Assembly: GCA_964453265.1 (NCBI GenBank)
Contig: CAYVNU010000028.1
Span: 1 to 14,439, forward strand
Direction: 5' to 3'
Source of the DNA: CAYVNU01 sp964453265
Lineage (GTDB): Bacteria; Patescibacteriota; Doudnabacteria; UBA920
Length of the DNA stretch: 14,439 bases
Positions 1 through 6,518 of the stretch are shown here, piece by piece. The notes under the pieces are model-generated. The model saw nothing but the letters and a program-made list of their open reading frames with translations, was not told where the DNA came from and made no database searches. Both the position numbers and the translations under genes were made by a program. The stretch's first letter is position 1. Every line of letters starts with the position of its first letter.

Positions 1-10
1 GGGGTTTGCA

Positions 11-149
11 CCCTGTACTAAAAATTTTTAATCTTTTGTTTGGGCGGGCCTTTAGCATAATGGTAGTGCGGCCGGTTTGCATCCGGCATGTGGGAGTTCG
101 ATTCTCCCAAGGTCCACCAAAACAAGTGTTTAAAAATTTTAGTACAGGG
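11..149. repeat. Inverted repeat enclosing the tRNA-Ala gene
   Basis: The left arm (11-31) reads CCCTGTACTAAAAATTTTTAA. The right arm (130-149), read on the other strand, is CCCTGTACTAAAATTTTTAA. They differ only by one A in the homopolymer. The arms are separated by about 98 bp that contain the whole tRNA. Whether they act as a processing stem or are scars of a rearrangement cannot be told from sequence alone. Confidence 0.85.
46..119 (+). tRNA. tRNA-Ala (anticodon UGC), CCA encoded
   Basis: All four arms fold. The acceptor GGGCCTT (46-52) pairs with AAGGTCC (109-115), including a G3-U70 wobble, the classical alanine identity element. The D-stem GCAT/GTGC (55-58, 66-69) closes loop AATGGTA. 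The anticodon stem GCCGG/CCGGC (71-75, 83-87) closes loop TTTGCAT, giving anticodon TGC at 78-80. The variable loop is 4 nt. The T-stem GGGAG/CTCCC (92-96, 104-108) closes TTCGATT. The discriminator base is A116 and CCA follows at 117-119. It should decode GCA and, by wobble, other alanine codons. It sits inside a 20-bp inverted repeat and is followed by a degraded copy of its own 3' half. Confidence 0.95.
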
Positions 150-226
150 CACGGTCCGGCGTGTGGGAGTTTTTACCCCGTAGTAAGCCAAAGGCTTTAC
201 TACTGGGGCGATTCTCCCAAAGTCAA
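141..226 (+). pseudogene. tRNA-Ala remnant with a palindrome inserted in the T-loop
   Basis: Positions 155-171 match 82-98 of the intact tRNA at 16 of 17 bases (anticodon stem 3' side, variable loop, T-stem 5' side). Positions 209-220 match 99-110 exactly (rest of the T-loop, T-stem 3' side, start of the acceptor). The match then fades: AGTC replaces GGTCC and there is no CCA. Between the two halves, at the T-loop, 37 nt (172-208) are inserted. The 5' half is too eroded to fold: there is no good acceptor 5' strand or anticodon arm, although TAGTAC at 140-145 may be a D-arm relic. I read this as a partial tandem duplicate of the neighbouring tRNA that then took an insertion. It is unlikely to make a functional tRNA. 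Confidence 0.75.
172..208. repeat. Palindromic element inside the tRNA remnant
   Basis: CCCCGTAGTAA-GCC (176-189) pairs with GGC-TTTACTAC-GGGG (193-208) around an AAA loop (190-192), giving a 14-bp hairpin with two single-base bulges (T196, T204). The element begins TTTACCCCGTA, the same string that ends the palindrome at 1284-1317 inside guaA when that one is read on the opposite strand. The two may belong to one dispersed element family. Confidence 0.7.
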
Positions 227-265
227 GAATAAAGAAAGCTAATTTAATAAAAGGCTTAAAGCCCT

Positions 266-289
266 AATACCCCTAAAAGGGGTATTTTT
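266..289 (+). terminator. Intrinsic terminator after the tRNA locus
   Basis: AATACCCC (266-273) pairs with GGGGTATT (279-286) around loop TAAAA, and the T-tract runs to 289. It would stop transcription coming from the tRNA before the guaA promoter. A small GGCTTAAAGCC palindrome lies just upstream at 253-263. Confidence 0.8.
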
Positions 290-317
290 GATATATTAAA
301 GCTATTTATGTTAAAAT
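288..317 (+). promoter_or_regulatory. Probable sigma-70 type promoter of guaA
   Basis: TTGATA (288-293) and TAAAAT (312-317) are separated by 18 nt. The predicted start of transcription falls only a few bases before ATG 328, leaving no room for a Shine-Dalgarno sequence, so the guaA message may be leaderless. The -35 overlaps the terminator T-tract. Confidence 0.5.
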
Positions 318-327
318 CTAAAGTATC

Positions 328-2172
328 ATGATAAACACTCTAACCAAACTAGACCAAAGTACCCTAAATCAAATAGCTGAAGAAAAGCGCGTGCGTAAAA
401 CCAACGAGCTTTTTTTGTTATTTAGCATGGGCAGCCAATTTGACCATCTTATAAAGCAAAAACTAAATGCGTTAGGCGTATTTTGCCTTGTCGCGGACCC
501 TAAAAGAATTAAGGCGGCCGATGTTAAAAAGCTTTCGCCAATAGGCATAATTCTTTCCGGTGGCCCTGCTTCTGCTTACGAATACCCACCCTTTGACGCT
601 AAAATTTTTGATTTAGGCATTCCCCTGTTAGGCGTGTGTCTTGGTTTTCAAATGTGGGCGTATCATATTGGGGTAAATGTAAGCCTTTCGGATAAACGAG
701 AGTTTGGTACTCATGTATTTCATCTTCGCTCTAAATCATTACTTTTCGATGGAGTGCCGGCTAAGTCAAACGTAATGGAAAGCCATGGCGACAAAATTGC
801 CGCAGACAAAAAATTAAAAATATTGGGTGCAACCGACAACGCCCCGGCCTCTGCCGCGGAATACAAGCACCTATACGGAGTACAGTTCCACCCCGAAGTT
901 ACAGAAAGTGAATACGGCGAAAAAATCTTTGAAAATTTCTGCTTTAAAATTTGTAAAGCCAAAGACAAATTCCCAGCCAAGTCCGTAGCCCAAACTAAAA
1001 TTGCGCAATTAAAAAACCAAATTAATGGCAAAAGAGTGCTACTCGCCCTTTCCGGCGGCACCGACTCTGCAGTAGTGGCCTATTTACTAAAACACGCGCT
1101 CGTTTCCCCTTCTCCCCTGCTTGCCCGCCAAAGCCTTGGCGACGGAGGGGCGAGGGGAGATGTCCCGAGTGCATCCGAGGGACAGAGAGGTCGAGCGATT
1201 AATAAGCCACAAATCCGCGGCGTCTATATTAAGGGGATCGATCGTCCCGACGACGAAGCAAATGTAATAAAATACTTTGGTTCACCCCGTGGTTCTGCAG
1301 GAACTTTACGGGGTAAACTACCTTGGATAGATTTAAAAATAGTCGATGCTACCAAAGACTTTTTAAAAGTGCTTAAAAGCAAAACTGTAATGAAAGATAA
1401 GAGAATTGCCATGCGCAGCGTGTATAAAAAAGTGCTGGAAATGGAAGCCAAAAAATTTAAAGCAGACTTTTTAGCGCAAGGAACTTTATATACAGACGTT
1501 TCAGAATCCGGCGGCGGCTACAATAGTGGCGCGCGCAAAGCCCAAATTAAAATACACCACAATGTGGACTTAAAGTTTTCTATTCCTGAATTACAGCCCC
1601 TAGTAGACTGCGTAAAAGACACTGGCCGCCAAGTTGGCCGTGAAATTGGTGTACCAGAAGAGTTGCTTGTCCGCCACCCTTTCCCCGGACCCGGCCTAAT
1701 TGTTCGCATAGAAGGCGAAGTCACCGCAGAAAAACTCCATACTGCCCGTAAAGTAGATGGAATATTTATAGAAGAATTAAAAAAATGGAAGTCCACCCAC
1801 AATTCCCCTCCCTCTAAGGATTTACGAAGCGACAATCCTCCTACTTCTAAGGAGTTCCGCACCCACAATTCCCCTCCTTTCCAAGGAGGGGTTAGGGGAG
1901 GTTATTTATCACTTTACGATAGCACTTGGCAAGCCGGAGCTGTAGTAACAAATTCCATGATCACCTGTACTAAAGGTGACGACGCCACCGAAGGGCATGT
2001 GATTGCTTTATGGGCCGTCTGGTCTGTAAACGGCTTTACTGCCCGCTCAGCCGAACTCCCCTACGACTTCCTAAAACACGTGTCGCAAAGAATTACGAAT
2101 GAAATAAGAGAAGTCGGCGGAGTGGTTTATAGAATTAGCGATAAGCCTCCCGTGACAATTGAGTGGGGATAA
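328..2172 (+). CDS. guaA: GMP synthase (glutamine-hydrolysing) with three in-frame repeat insertions
   Basis: It converts XMP to GMP using ATP and glutamine-derived ammonia, the last step of guanine nucleotide synthesis in the cytosol. The class I glutamine amidotransferase domain carries nucleophile C104 (GVCLGFQ), with H188 and E190 in QFHPEV. The ATP-pyrophosphatase domain has a PP-loop SGGTDS at 242-247. The C-terminal dimerisation domain contains HPFPGPGL and ends KPPVTIEWG, typical of GuaA. At 614 aa it is about 90 longer than most family members. The excess lies at residues 259-290, 318-331 and 490-526, each coded by palindromic or tandem-repeat DNA and each keeping the frame. All catalytic motifs survive, so the enzyme is probably active. 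ATG 328 fits the promoter and leaves a 25-residue N-terminal extension before the first beta strand. Confidence 0.95.
   Translation: MINTLTKLDQSTLNQIAEEKRVRKTNELFLLFSMGSQFDHLIKQKLNALGVFCLVADPKRIKAADVKKLSPIGIILSGGPASAYEYPPFDAKIFDLGIPLLGVCLGFQMWAYHIGVNVSLSDKREFGTHVFHLRSKSLLFDGVPAKSNVMESHGDKIAADKKLKILGATDNAPASAAEYKHLYGVQFHPEVTESEYGEKIFENFCFKICKAKDKFPAKSVAQTKIAQLKNQINGKRVLLALSGGTDSAVVAYLLKHALVSPSPLLARQSLGDGGARGDVPSASEGQRGRAINKPQIRGVYIKGIDRPDDEANVIKYFGSPRGSAGTLRGKLPWIDLKIVDATKDFLKVLKSKTVMKDKRIAMRSVYKKVLEMEAKKFKADFLAQGTLYTDVSESGGGYNSGARKAQIKIHHNVDLKFSIPELQPLVDCVKDTGRQVGREIGVPEELLVRHPFPGPGLIVRIEGEVTAEKLHTARKVDGIFIEELKKWKSTHNSPPSKDLRSDNPPTSKEFRTHNSPPFQGGVRGGYLSLYDSTWQAGAVVTNSMITCTKGDDATEGHVIALWAVWSVNGFTARSAELPYDFLKHVSQRITNEIREVGGVVYRISDKPPVTIEWG
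1102..1197. repeat. Palindromic insertion element 1 within guaA
   Basis: A GC-rich segment codes residues 259-290, between the PP-loop helix and the strand GVYIKG. It holds two nested or serial stems. TCTCCCCT pairs with AGGGGAGA and encloses CGCCAA/TTGGCG. After that, TGTCCC pairs with GGGACA. The encoded stretch is rich in Gly, Ser, Arg and Ala and has no counterpart in ordinary GuaA as I know the family. No stop codon or frameshift results. Confidence 0.75.
1281..1317. repeat. Palindromic insertion element 2 within guaA
   Basis: ACCCCGT (1284-1290) pairs with ACGGGGT (1308-1314), with an inner GTTC/GAAC stem. It codes about 14 residues (318-331, GSPRGSAGTLRGKL) between KYF and PWIDLKIVDAT. 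The outer end TTTACCCCGTA (minus strand) matches the palindrome in the tRNA remnant at 172-182. Confidence 0.55.
1795..1905. repeat. Three 33-bp tandem repeats ending in a hairpin, within guaA
   Basis: The units are 1795-1827, 1828-1860 and 1861-1893. They code THNSPPSKDLR, SDNPPTSKEFR and THNSPPFQGGV, so the 11-codon period holds the reading frame. The third unit contains a perfect hairpin: CCCCTCCTT (1871-1879), loop TCC, AAGGAGGGG (1883-1891). A second GGGGAGG follows. The block interrupts the C-terminal dimerisation domain between EELKKWKS and YLSLYDSTWQAG. The NSPPFQGGVRGG string resembles translated intergenic palindromes I have seen in other bacterial genomes (recollection, not searched). 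Confidence 0.85.
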
Positions 2173-2185
2173 AATTAGAAAATAT

Positions 2186-2217
2186 AAAAAAGTATATACC
2201 TAGGTATATACTTTTTT
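2186..2217. terminator. Bidirectional terminator, 32-bp perfect palindrome
   Basis: AAAAAAGTATATACCT (2186-2201) is followed by its exact reverse complement (2202-2217). With A-tracts on one side and T-tracts on the other it can terminate both guaA (+) and the convergent endonuclease gene (-). A 30-bp relative lies at 14316-14345, in a promoter position. Confidence 0.75.
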
Positions 2218-2230
2218 TAAAACTTTCCCA

Positions 2231-2258
2231 ACTGGACAATTCGCGCGAATTGTCCAGT
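2231..2258. repeat. 28-bp perfect palindrome, copy 1
   Basis: The half-site is ACTGGACAATTCGC, followed at once by its reverse complement. It is identical to 13095-13122, and the match continues 3 bp outward (CCA at 2228-2230). There is no T-tract beside it, so it is not a classical terminator. It lies in the convergent gap between guaA and the endonuclease gene. Confidence 0.9.
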
Positions 2259-2267
2259 CGAAGATAA

Positions 2268-2936
2268 TTAAATTTTTAGGGTTCCTTTGCATTCAGGGTA
2301 ACGGCTGCAGCCATAAAATTCTCCAAACTTTCCTTTTCTTTTTACCATTGGACTTTTGCATAAAGGACAAAACTTTTTTGTTTCTACTGGCACGTACCCT
2401 GTTTTTGCCATTTCTATATATTTAGTCAGTTTTGCACCGTCGACTAACTCTAAAGGCTTACCTTCTGCAAACTTTTCTGCTTCTAAAGTAAAAACGTTTG
2501 TCGTTATAAAAAAGCCTTTAGCATTTGCGCCCCTGTCAGCCATTGCGCCATAAAAGTCTCTTACCGCACCAACCGGCACTTGCCTGGTAATAAACTTCTT
2601 ACATTGAATGTAATGCTTTATACCATTTTTAGTAGCAATTACGTCTATTCCACCGTCGTACGCTCCGCCAGTTACTTCCACACTGTAGCCTAAGCTTTTA
2701 AACAAATGTGCGGTATAGTCTTCAAACTCAGAAGGCTTAAGTCCTTGCAGCCAAGTTATAAGTTCTCTCCCCGACCTAAACTTTTCACCCACAAAAAACT
2801 TTCGTCTTTGTTTCCACTTCCAAAAAAATAGTGGCGTTAATTCAAACGCCAACCAAACCACAACCCCCAAAACCAACAAAGGCCAAATTTGCTGTAAAAC
2901 TCCAAAAATAATTTGTCCGAAAAAATCTTGTTGCAT
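2268..2936 (-). CDS. Mrr-type restriction endonuclease with membrane anchor and C4 zinc finger
   Basis: A 222-aa protein in three parts. Residues 9-38 are strongly hydrophobic (IIFGVLQQIWPLLVLGVVVW) and should form a membrane segment. Residues 60-180 are a PD-(D/E)XK nuclease fold of the Mrr_cat type: E72 in the first helix, GGAYDGGIDVI with D98, and QCK with Q111 and K113, then a long FFITTNVFT strand. Residues 190-216 hold four cysteines (190, 193, 210, 216) in the spacing of a topoisomerase-type zinc finger that binds DNA. Mrr-like enzymes cut modified or foreign DNA; membrane-bound forms are common but poorly studied. It is the last gene of the minus-strand island and shares its terminator with guaA. 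The substrate is unknown. Confidence 0.85.
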   Translation of the reverse strand: MQQDFFGQIIFGVLQQIWPLLVLGVVVWLAFELTPLFFWKWKQRRKFFVGEKFRSGRELITWLQGLKPSEFEDYTAHLFKSLGYSVEVTGGAYDGGIDVIATKNGIKHYIQCKKFITRQVPVGAVRDFYGAMADRGANAKGFFITTNVFTLEAEKFAEGKPLELVDGAKLTKYIEMAKTGYVPVETKKFCPLCKSPMVKRKGKFGEFYGCSRYPECKGTLKI

Positions 2937-2997
2937 GAGCTAATTAATTAATGGGCCATGTCCCCATTGTTTTCTTTAAAAAATCTGGTTGCATACA

Positions 2998-3126
2998 TTA
3001 CCGACTTATTTTTCTAATACTTTTCATGCATTCCAAAAACAAACAAAATTTAGATCGCTCAATTTCCAATTCTTCCCTCCGTAATTCCACGATACATCTT
3101 CTATTTGCTTTGTAATATTCGGACAT
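2998..3126 (-). CDS. Possible 42-aa small protein downstream of hsdR
   Basis: An ATG 7 nt after the hsdR stop opens a 42-codon frame beginning MSEYYKANRRCIVELRREE and ending KSIRKISR. The product would be basic and helical (RREELEIERS) with three cysteines. I see no Shine-Dalgarno sequence and recognise no family. Its position in the transcription direction of hsdR and before the endonuclease gene makes it a plausible operon member, but a frame this short can occur by chance in AT-rich DNA. The rest of the 2937-3133 gap shows nothing clear. Confidence 0.25.
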   Translation of the reverse strand: MSEYYKANRRCIVELRREELEIERSKFCLFLECMKSIRKISR

Positions 3127-3133
3127 AAATTAT

Positions 3134-6100
3134 TTATTTAGTGAACTTACCACCAGAAATATCAAAAAATCTTTCAAAGAAGCCTGTTAGTTTAGTTAGA
3201 ACACTTTCTCTCTTTTGGGTTCGTTCGCCAGTTGGAGAGAATCGGGATACTGGTGGTAACACCTTTGAAATCGCTGTGCCCGTTGTTGCGACAGCCCCAT
3301 CTCTAAACGCATTTTTTACAAATGCATACGTTGCATCATGATCAAGATTTTCGGCAGCAATAATCTTTTCTAGTTCTTCAATCTTCTTTTGGTCAACGAA
3401 TTTCTGCCAATCCTCATCGACTACCGCATGAACATCAAGGGAGGTAATAAATTGGTTTATAAGGTCTTTTTTGTTGCGTAGCTCAACACTAGAATCAATC
3501 GCCTTATTAATATCAAGCAACAGTTCACGGTTCTTGGTATGGTCTTCGTGGTATTTCTTGATAAGACCCAGTACATAATCAATATTTATCTCTATCTGTT
3601 TAATAAGTTCCATTTCAAACACTAAATCATCGTTGATGTTTTCTTTTTCTTCTTCTTTACCCTTGCGAAATTCGTTGTACAAATCAATATACATACTGTG
3701 GTAATCCTGCACATCACGTTCTGTTAATATTTCATTACCAGAAAATTCATCAAAAGTCACAAGAATATTTCGCACACGCAAAACCGCTCCATATAATCTA
3801 ATGAAATCCATTTGATTTTGCTCGCCCATAATTCTTTCGCCCACAGGGAATTTTTCTAGTAATTCTTTTACAAGACTCTCGTACCCTCGAACTTCCTTAT
3901 CACCATCTTTGTAACCGTGATAGTAATCAGTATATGCTTTAAGAAGCACAATTCCGCTTGCTTCCTTGTCTCCAAAGAGTGCTATAGATTCATTGGTTGC
4001 TTTCTCTAAGTTACGGAAACAAACAATGTTACCGAAGGTCTTTACGCTGTTGAGAATGCGATTCGTTCTTGAGTACGCTTGAAGTAAACCGTGCAGGCGA
4101 AGATTCTTATCAACCCACAGTGTGTTAAGTGTTGTAGCATCAAATCCAGTCAAAAACATGTTAACAACAATTAGAATATCTATTTCGCGATTTTTTACTC
4201 GCTCACTTATATCCTTGTAATAGTTTTGAAACTTATCCGATGAAGTATCATAGGAAGTTCCGAACATCGCATTGTAGTCAGTAATAGCACTATCGAGAAA
4301 ATCTCTAGAGCTTACATCGAGTCCGCTTGTATCTTCCGAATTTTCATCAATCATTCCGTCCGCATTTTCGTCATTTACTCCAAAGCTAAAGATAGTAGCC
4401 ACCTTGAGTCGCTTATCACTCGGTACATCTGAAAGTTGTTTTTTAAATTCAGCATAATACTTCTTGGCTACATCAATAGACGCAACCGCAAAAATCGAGT
4501 TAAAACCCGAAAGGCGTCGATCCTTTAATTTATAAAAACTATTGCGCTTTGTTTTTTGATCAAAGTGTTTACGAATGTACCCAACAATATTTTCCAAACG
4601 CTTTGGCGCAGCGAGCACCGCCTCGCGGTCAATATCGCTTACTTTCTTATCTTCAATATTTTCAGCTTCACGAACTGTAGAAACATAATCAACTTTGAAT
4701 GGTAAAACGTTTTTGTCGGCGATAGCGTCAACAATAGTATAGGTATGTAATTTTTCACCAAATGCTTGCTCTGTTGTTTTAAGATCAGGACGACCGCCGG
4801 AAGATGCATTCATAGCAAATATAGGAGTACCAGTAAAACCAAAGATATGGTAATTCTTAAATGCCTTAGTAATCGCTGCATGCATATCACCAAACTGCGA
4901 ACGATGACATTCGTCGAAAATCAAAACAATATGCCCATCAAAAATAGTGTGTCCAAAGTTGCGACCAATGAAACGATCTAATTTCTGAATAGTGGTAATG
5001 ATAATGCGTGCATTTGGATTTTCAAGTTGTTTTTTAAGCACTACCGTACTTGTATTACTATTGGCCGCACCTTTTTCAAATTTGTCGTACTCCTTCATTG
5101 TTTGATAGTCCAAATCCTTACGATCGACAATAAACAACACCTTGTCTACATACGACAATTTACTTACGAGCTGGGCGGTCTTAAAACTCGTCAATGTTTT
5201 TCCCGAACCTGTGGTGTGCCAGATATATCCGCCCGCCTTTGGAGTACCAAGCTTTTTATAGTTCGTGCTTACTTCAACTCGACTCAAGATCCGCTCTGTC
5301 GCGACAATCTGGTACGGTCGCATTACTAGGAGCAATTTATCAGTCGTGAATACGCAATACTTAGTCAAAATATTTAAAAGTACATGTTTGGCAAAAAAGG
5401 TTTTTGCAAAATCCATCAAGTCCGTAATAGGTCGGTTTGTTGCATCTGCCCACCAACTAGTGAATTCAAAACTATTACTCGTTCTTTTGCCTTTTTTTAT
5501 TCCACCTTCGTTTGACTCCTTAATATGCTGTGCGCGAGTAGTATTGCTGTAGTATTTTGTATGTGTACCATTTGAGATAACAAACAATTGCACGTATTCA
5601 AAAAGCCCGCTGGATGCCCAAAAACTTTCTCGTTGATAACGATTGATTTGATTAAATGCTTCTTGGATAGCTACGCCACGCCGCTTGAGTTCTATATGCA
5701 CCAAAGGTAAACCGTTCACAAGCACCGTCACGTCATAGCGATTGGCACGCTGGCCATTTTCTGTCGCATACTGATTGATGACCTGCAAACTATTGTCATG
5801 AATGTTGTCTTTTTTTATGAGATAGACATTTTTTATTGACCCATCATCACGAGTCAGATTTTTAACATGGTCTTCTTGAATGGTTGCTGTTTTTTCTTCA
5901 ATGCTCTGGTTTGGATTTGCTATTTCACTCGCAAAGAAACGCTCCCATTCAGTATCGGTAAAAGTAAAATCATTAAGTTTTTCTAATTGCCTGCGTAAAT
6001 TTAATACAAGATCAGTTTCGGATGTGATTTTCAAATATTCGCAGGCTTGTGTTTCAAGTTGTTTTATAAACGCATTTTCTAATTCCGCCTCACTTTGATA

Positions 6101-6214
6101 GTAAGCGACTCGTGCAGTTTCCGCCACAAATTCCCCAACAACGGTGCTTTGTGGGTTTTCCGAAACCAAATTGTACCTGAATGCCGATGAGGCGGGCTTG
6201 TTTTTATTCCTCAT
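3134..6214 (-). CDS. hsdR: Type I restriction enzyme, R (motor and nuclease) subunit
   Basis: HsdR pulls DNA through the HsdM/HsdS complex by ATP hydrolysis and cuts far from the site. Numbering from ATG 6214 (1026 aa): the N-terminal nuclease domain has the PD-(D/E)XK residues D161 and E175-x-K177 (RYDVTVLV, HIELKR). The superfamily 2 helicase motor has Walker A HTTGSGKT (about 333-340), the DECH box (434-437), FTGTP and the motif VI string QAYSRTNRI. A charged helical C-terminus probably docks on HsdM. Length and motif order match complete HsdR. A TTG at 6229 gives 5 more residues, but ATG 6214 is the better start. It overlaps the STAS-like gene by 11 nt, so the two are probably translationally coupled. 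Confidence 0.95.
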   Translation of the reverse strand: MRNKNKPASSAFRYNLVSENPQSTVVGEFVAETARVAYYQSEAELENAFIKQLETQACEYLKITSETDLVLNLRRQLEKLNDFTFTDTEWERFFASEIANPNQSIEEKTATIQEDHVKNLTRDDGSIKNVYLIKKDNIHDNSLQVINQYATENGQRANRYDVTVLVNGLPLVHIELKRRGVAIQEAFNQINRYQRESFWASSGLFEYVQLFVISNGTHTKYYSNTTRAQHIKESNEGGIKKGKRTSNSFEFTSWWADATNRPITDLMDFAKTFFAKHVLLNILTKYCVFTTDKLLLVMRPYQIVATERILSRVEVSTNYKKLGTPKAGGYIWHTTGSGKTLTSFKTAQLVSKLSYVDKVLFIVDRKDLDYQTMKEYDKFEKGAANSNTSTVVLKKQLENPNARIIITTIQKLDRFIGRNFGHTIFDGHIVLIFDECHRSQFGDMHAAITKAFKNYHIFGFTGTPIFAMNASSGGRPDLKTTEQAFGEKLHTYTIVDAIADKNVLPFKVDYVSTVREAENIEDKKVSDIDREAVLAAPKRLENIVGYIRKHFDQKTKRNSFYKLKDRRLSGFNSIFAVASIDVAKKYYAEFKKQLSDVPSDKRLKVATIFSFGVNDENADGMIDENSEDTSGLDVSSRDFLDSAITDYNAMFGTSYDTSSDKFQNYYKDISERVKNREIDILIVVNMFLTGFDATTLNTLWVDKNLRLHGLLQAYSRTNRILNSVKTFGNIVCFRNLEKATNESIALFGDKEASGIVLLKAYTDYYHGYKDGDKEVRGYESLVKELLEKFPVGERIMGEQNQMDFIRLYGAVLRVRNILVTFDEFSGNEILTERDVQDYHSMYIDLYNEFRKGKEEEKENINDDLVFEMELIKQIEINIDYVLGLIKKYHEDHTKNRELLLDINKAIDSSVELRNKKDLINQFITSLDVHAVVDEDWQKFVDQKKIEELEKIIAAENLDHDATYAFVKNAFRDGAVATTGTAISKVLPPVSRFSPTGERTQKRESVLTKLTGFFERFFDISGGKFTK

Positions 6215-6518
6215 AATTTTCCGAATCAAGACTTTCTTGCATATATTCAGACACGGTTTTAATAACTTCTCTTACAACATCAGAGCAATTTTTGTAGTGT
6301 ATCTTTTCCAAAGCCACATCACGAAACCGTCGAATTGGTTCAGAAACCAATGCATGAATGAACGATTGAGTCGTACCGCTAACTCCGGAAAAATCTAATA
6401 TAACATCCTTACCGTCTTCTAAGGTTGGTATAATTTTGGTGATGCGTAAGTCTTTTGCCACATCTTTATTTTCTGCGAAATCTCCGACAAGATTTTTAAT
6501 TTTAATTATTATTTTCAT
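6204..6518 (-). CDS. STAS-like domain protein (DUF4325 type)
   Basis: A 104-aa single-domain protein. VILDFSGVSGTTQSFIHAL (39-57) is the diagnostic strand-loop-helix of STAS-like DUF4325 proteins. It resembles anti-sigma factor antagonists such as SpoIIAA, where a serine at the start of this helix is phosphorylated; T49, T50 and S52 are the candidates here. Its start overlaps the stop of the GHKL ATPase gene by 4 nt (ATGA), so the two are translationally coupled, as kinase/antagonist partners usually are. Its end overlaps hsdR. I infer a partner-switch role with the upstream ATPase acting on the restriction subunit or its expression. No target is visible in the sequence, and other ligand-sensing roles are possible. 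Confidence 0.75.
   Translation of the reverse strand: MKIIIKIKNLVGDFAENKDVAKDLRITKIIPTLEDGKDVILDFSGVSGTTQSFIHALVSEPIRRFRDVALEKIHYKNCSDVVREVIKTVSEYMQESLDSENYEE

Noticed and set aside
720..1061. 113-aa frame antisense to guaA
   Set aside because: It lies wholly over the guaA glutaminase and PP-loop region in a shadow frame and resembles no protein.
328..2172. Frameshifted or dead guaA because of its odd internal sequences
   Set aside because: All three insertions keep the frame and every catalytic motif is intact through the normal C-terminus.
6215..6229. TTG start for hsdR giving 1031 aa
   Set aside because: An ATG at 6214 gives the same protein less five residues, with a shorter overlap and a normal start codon.
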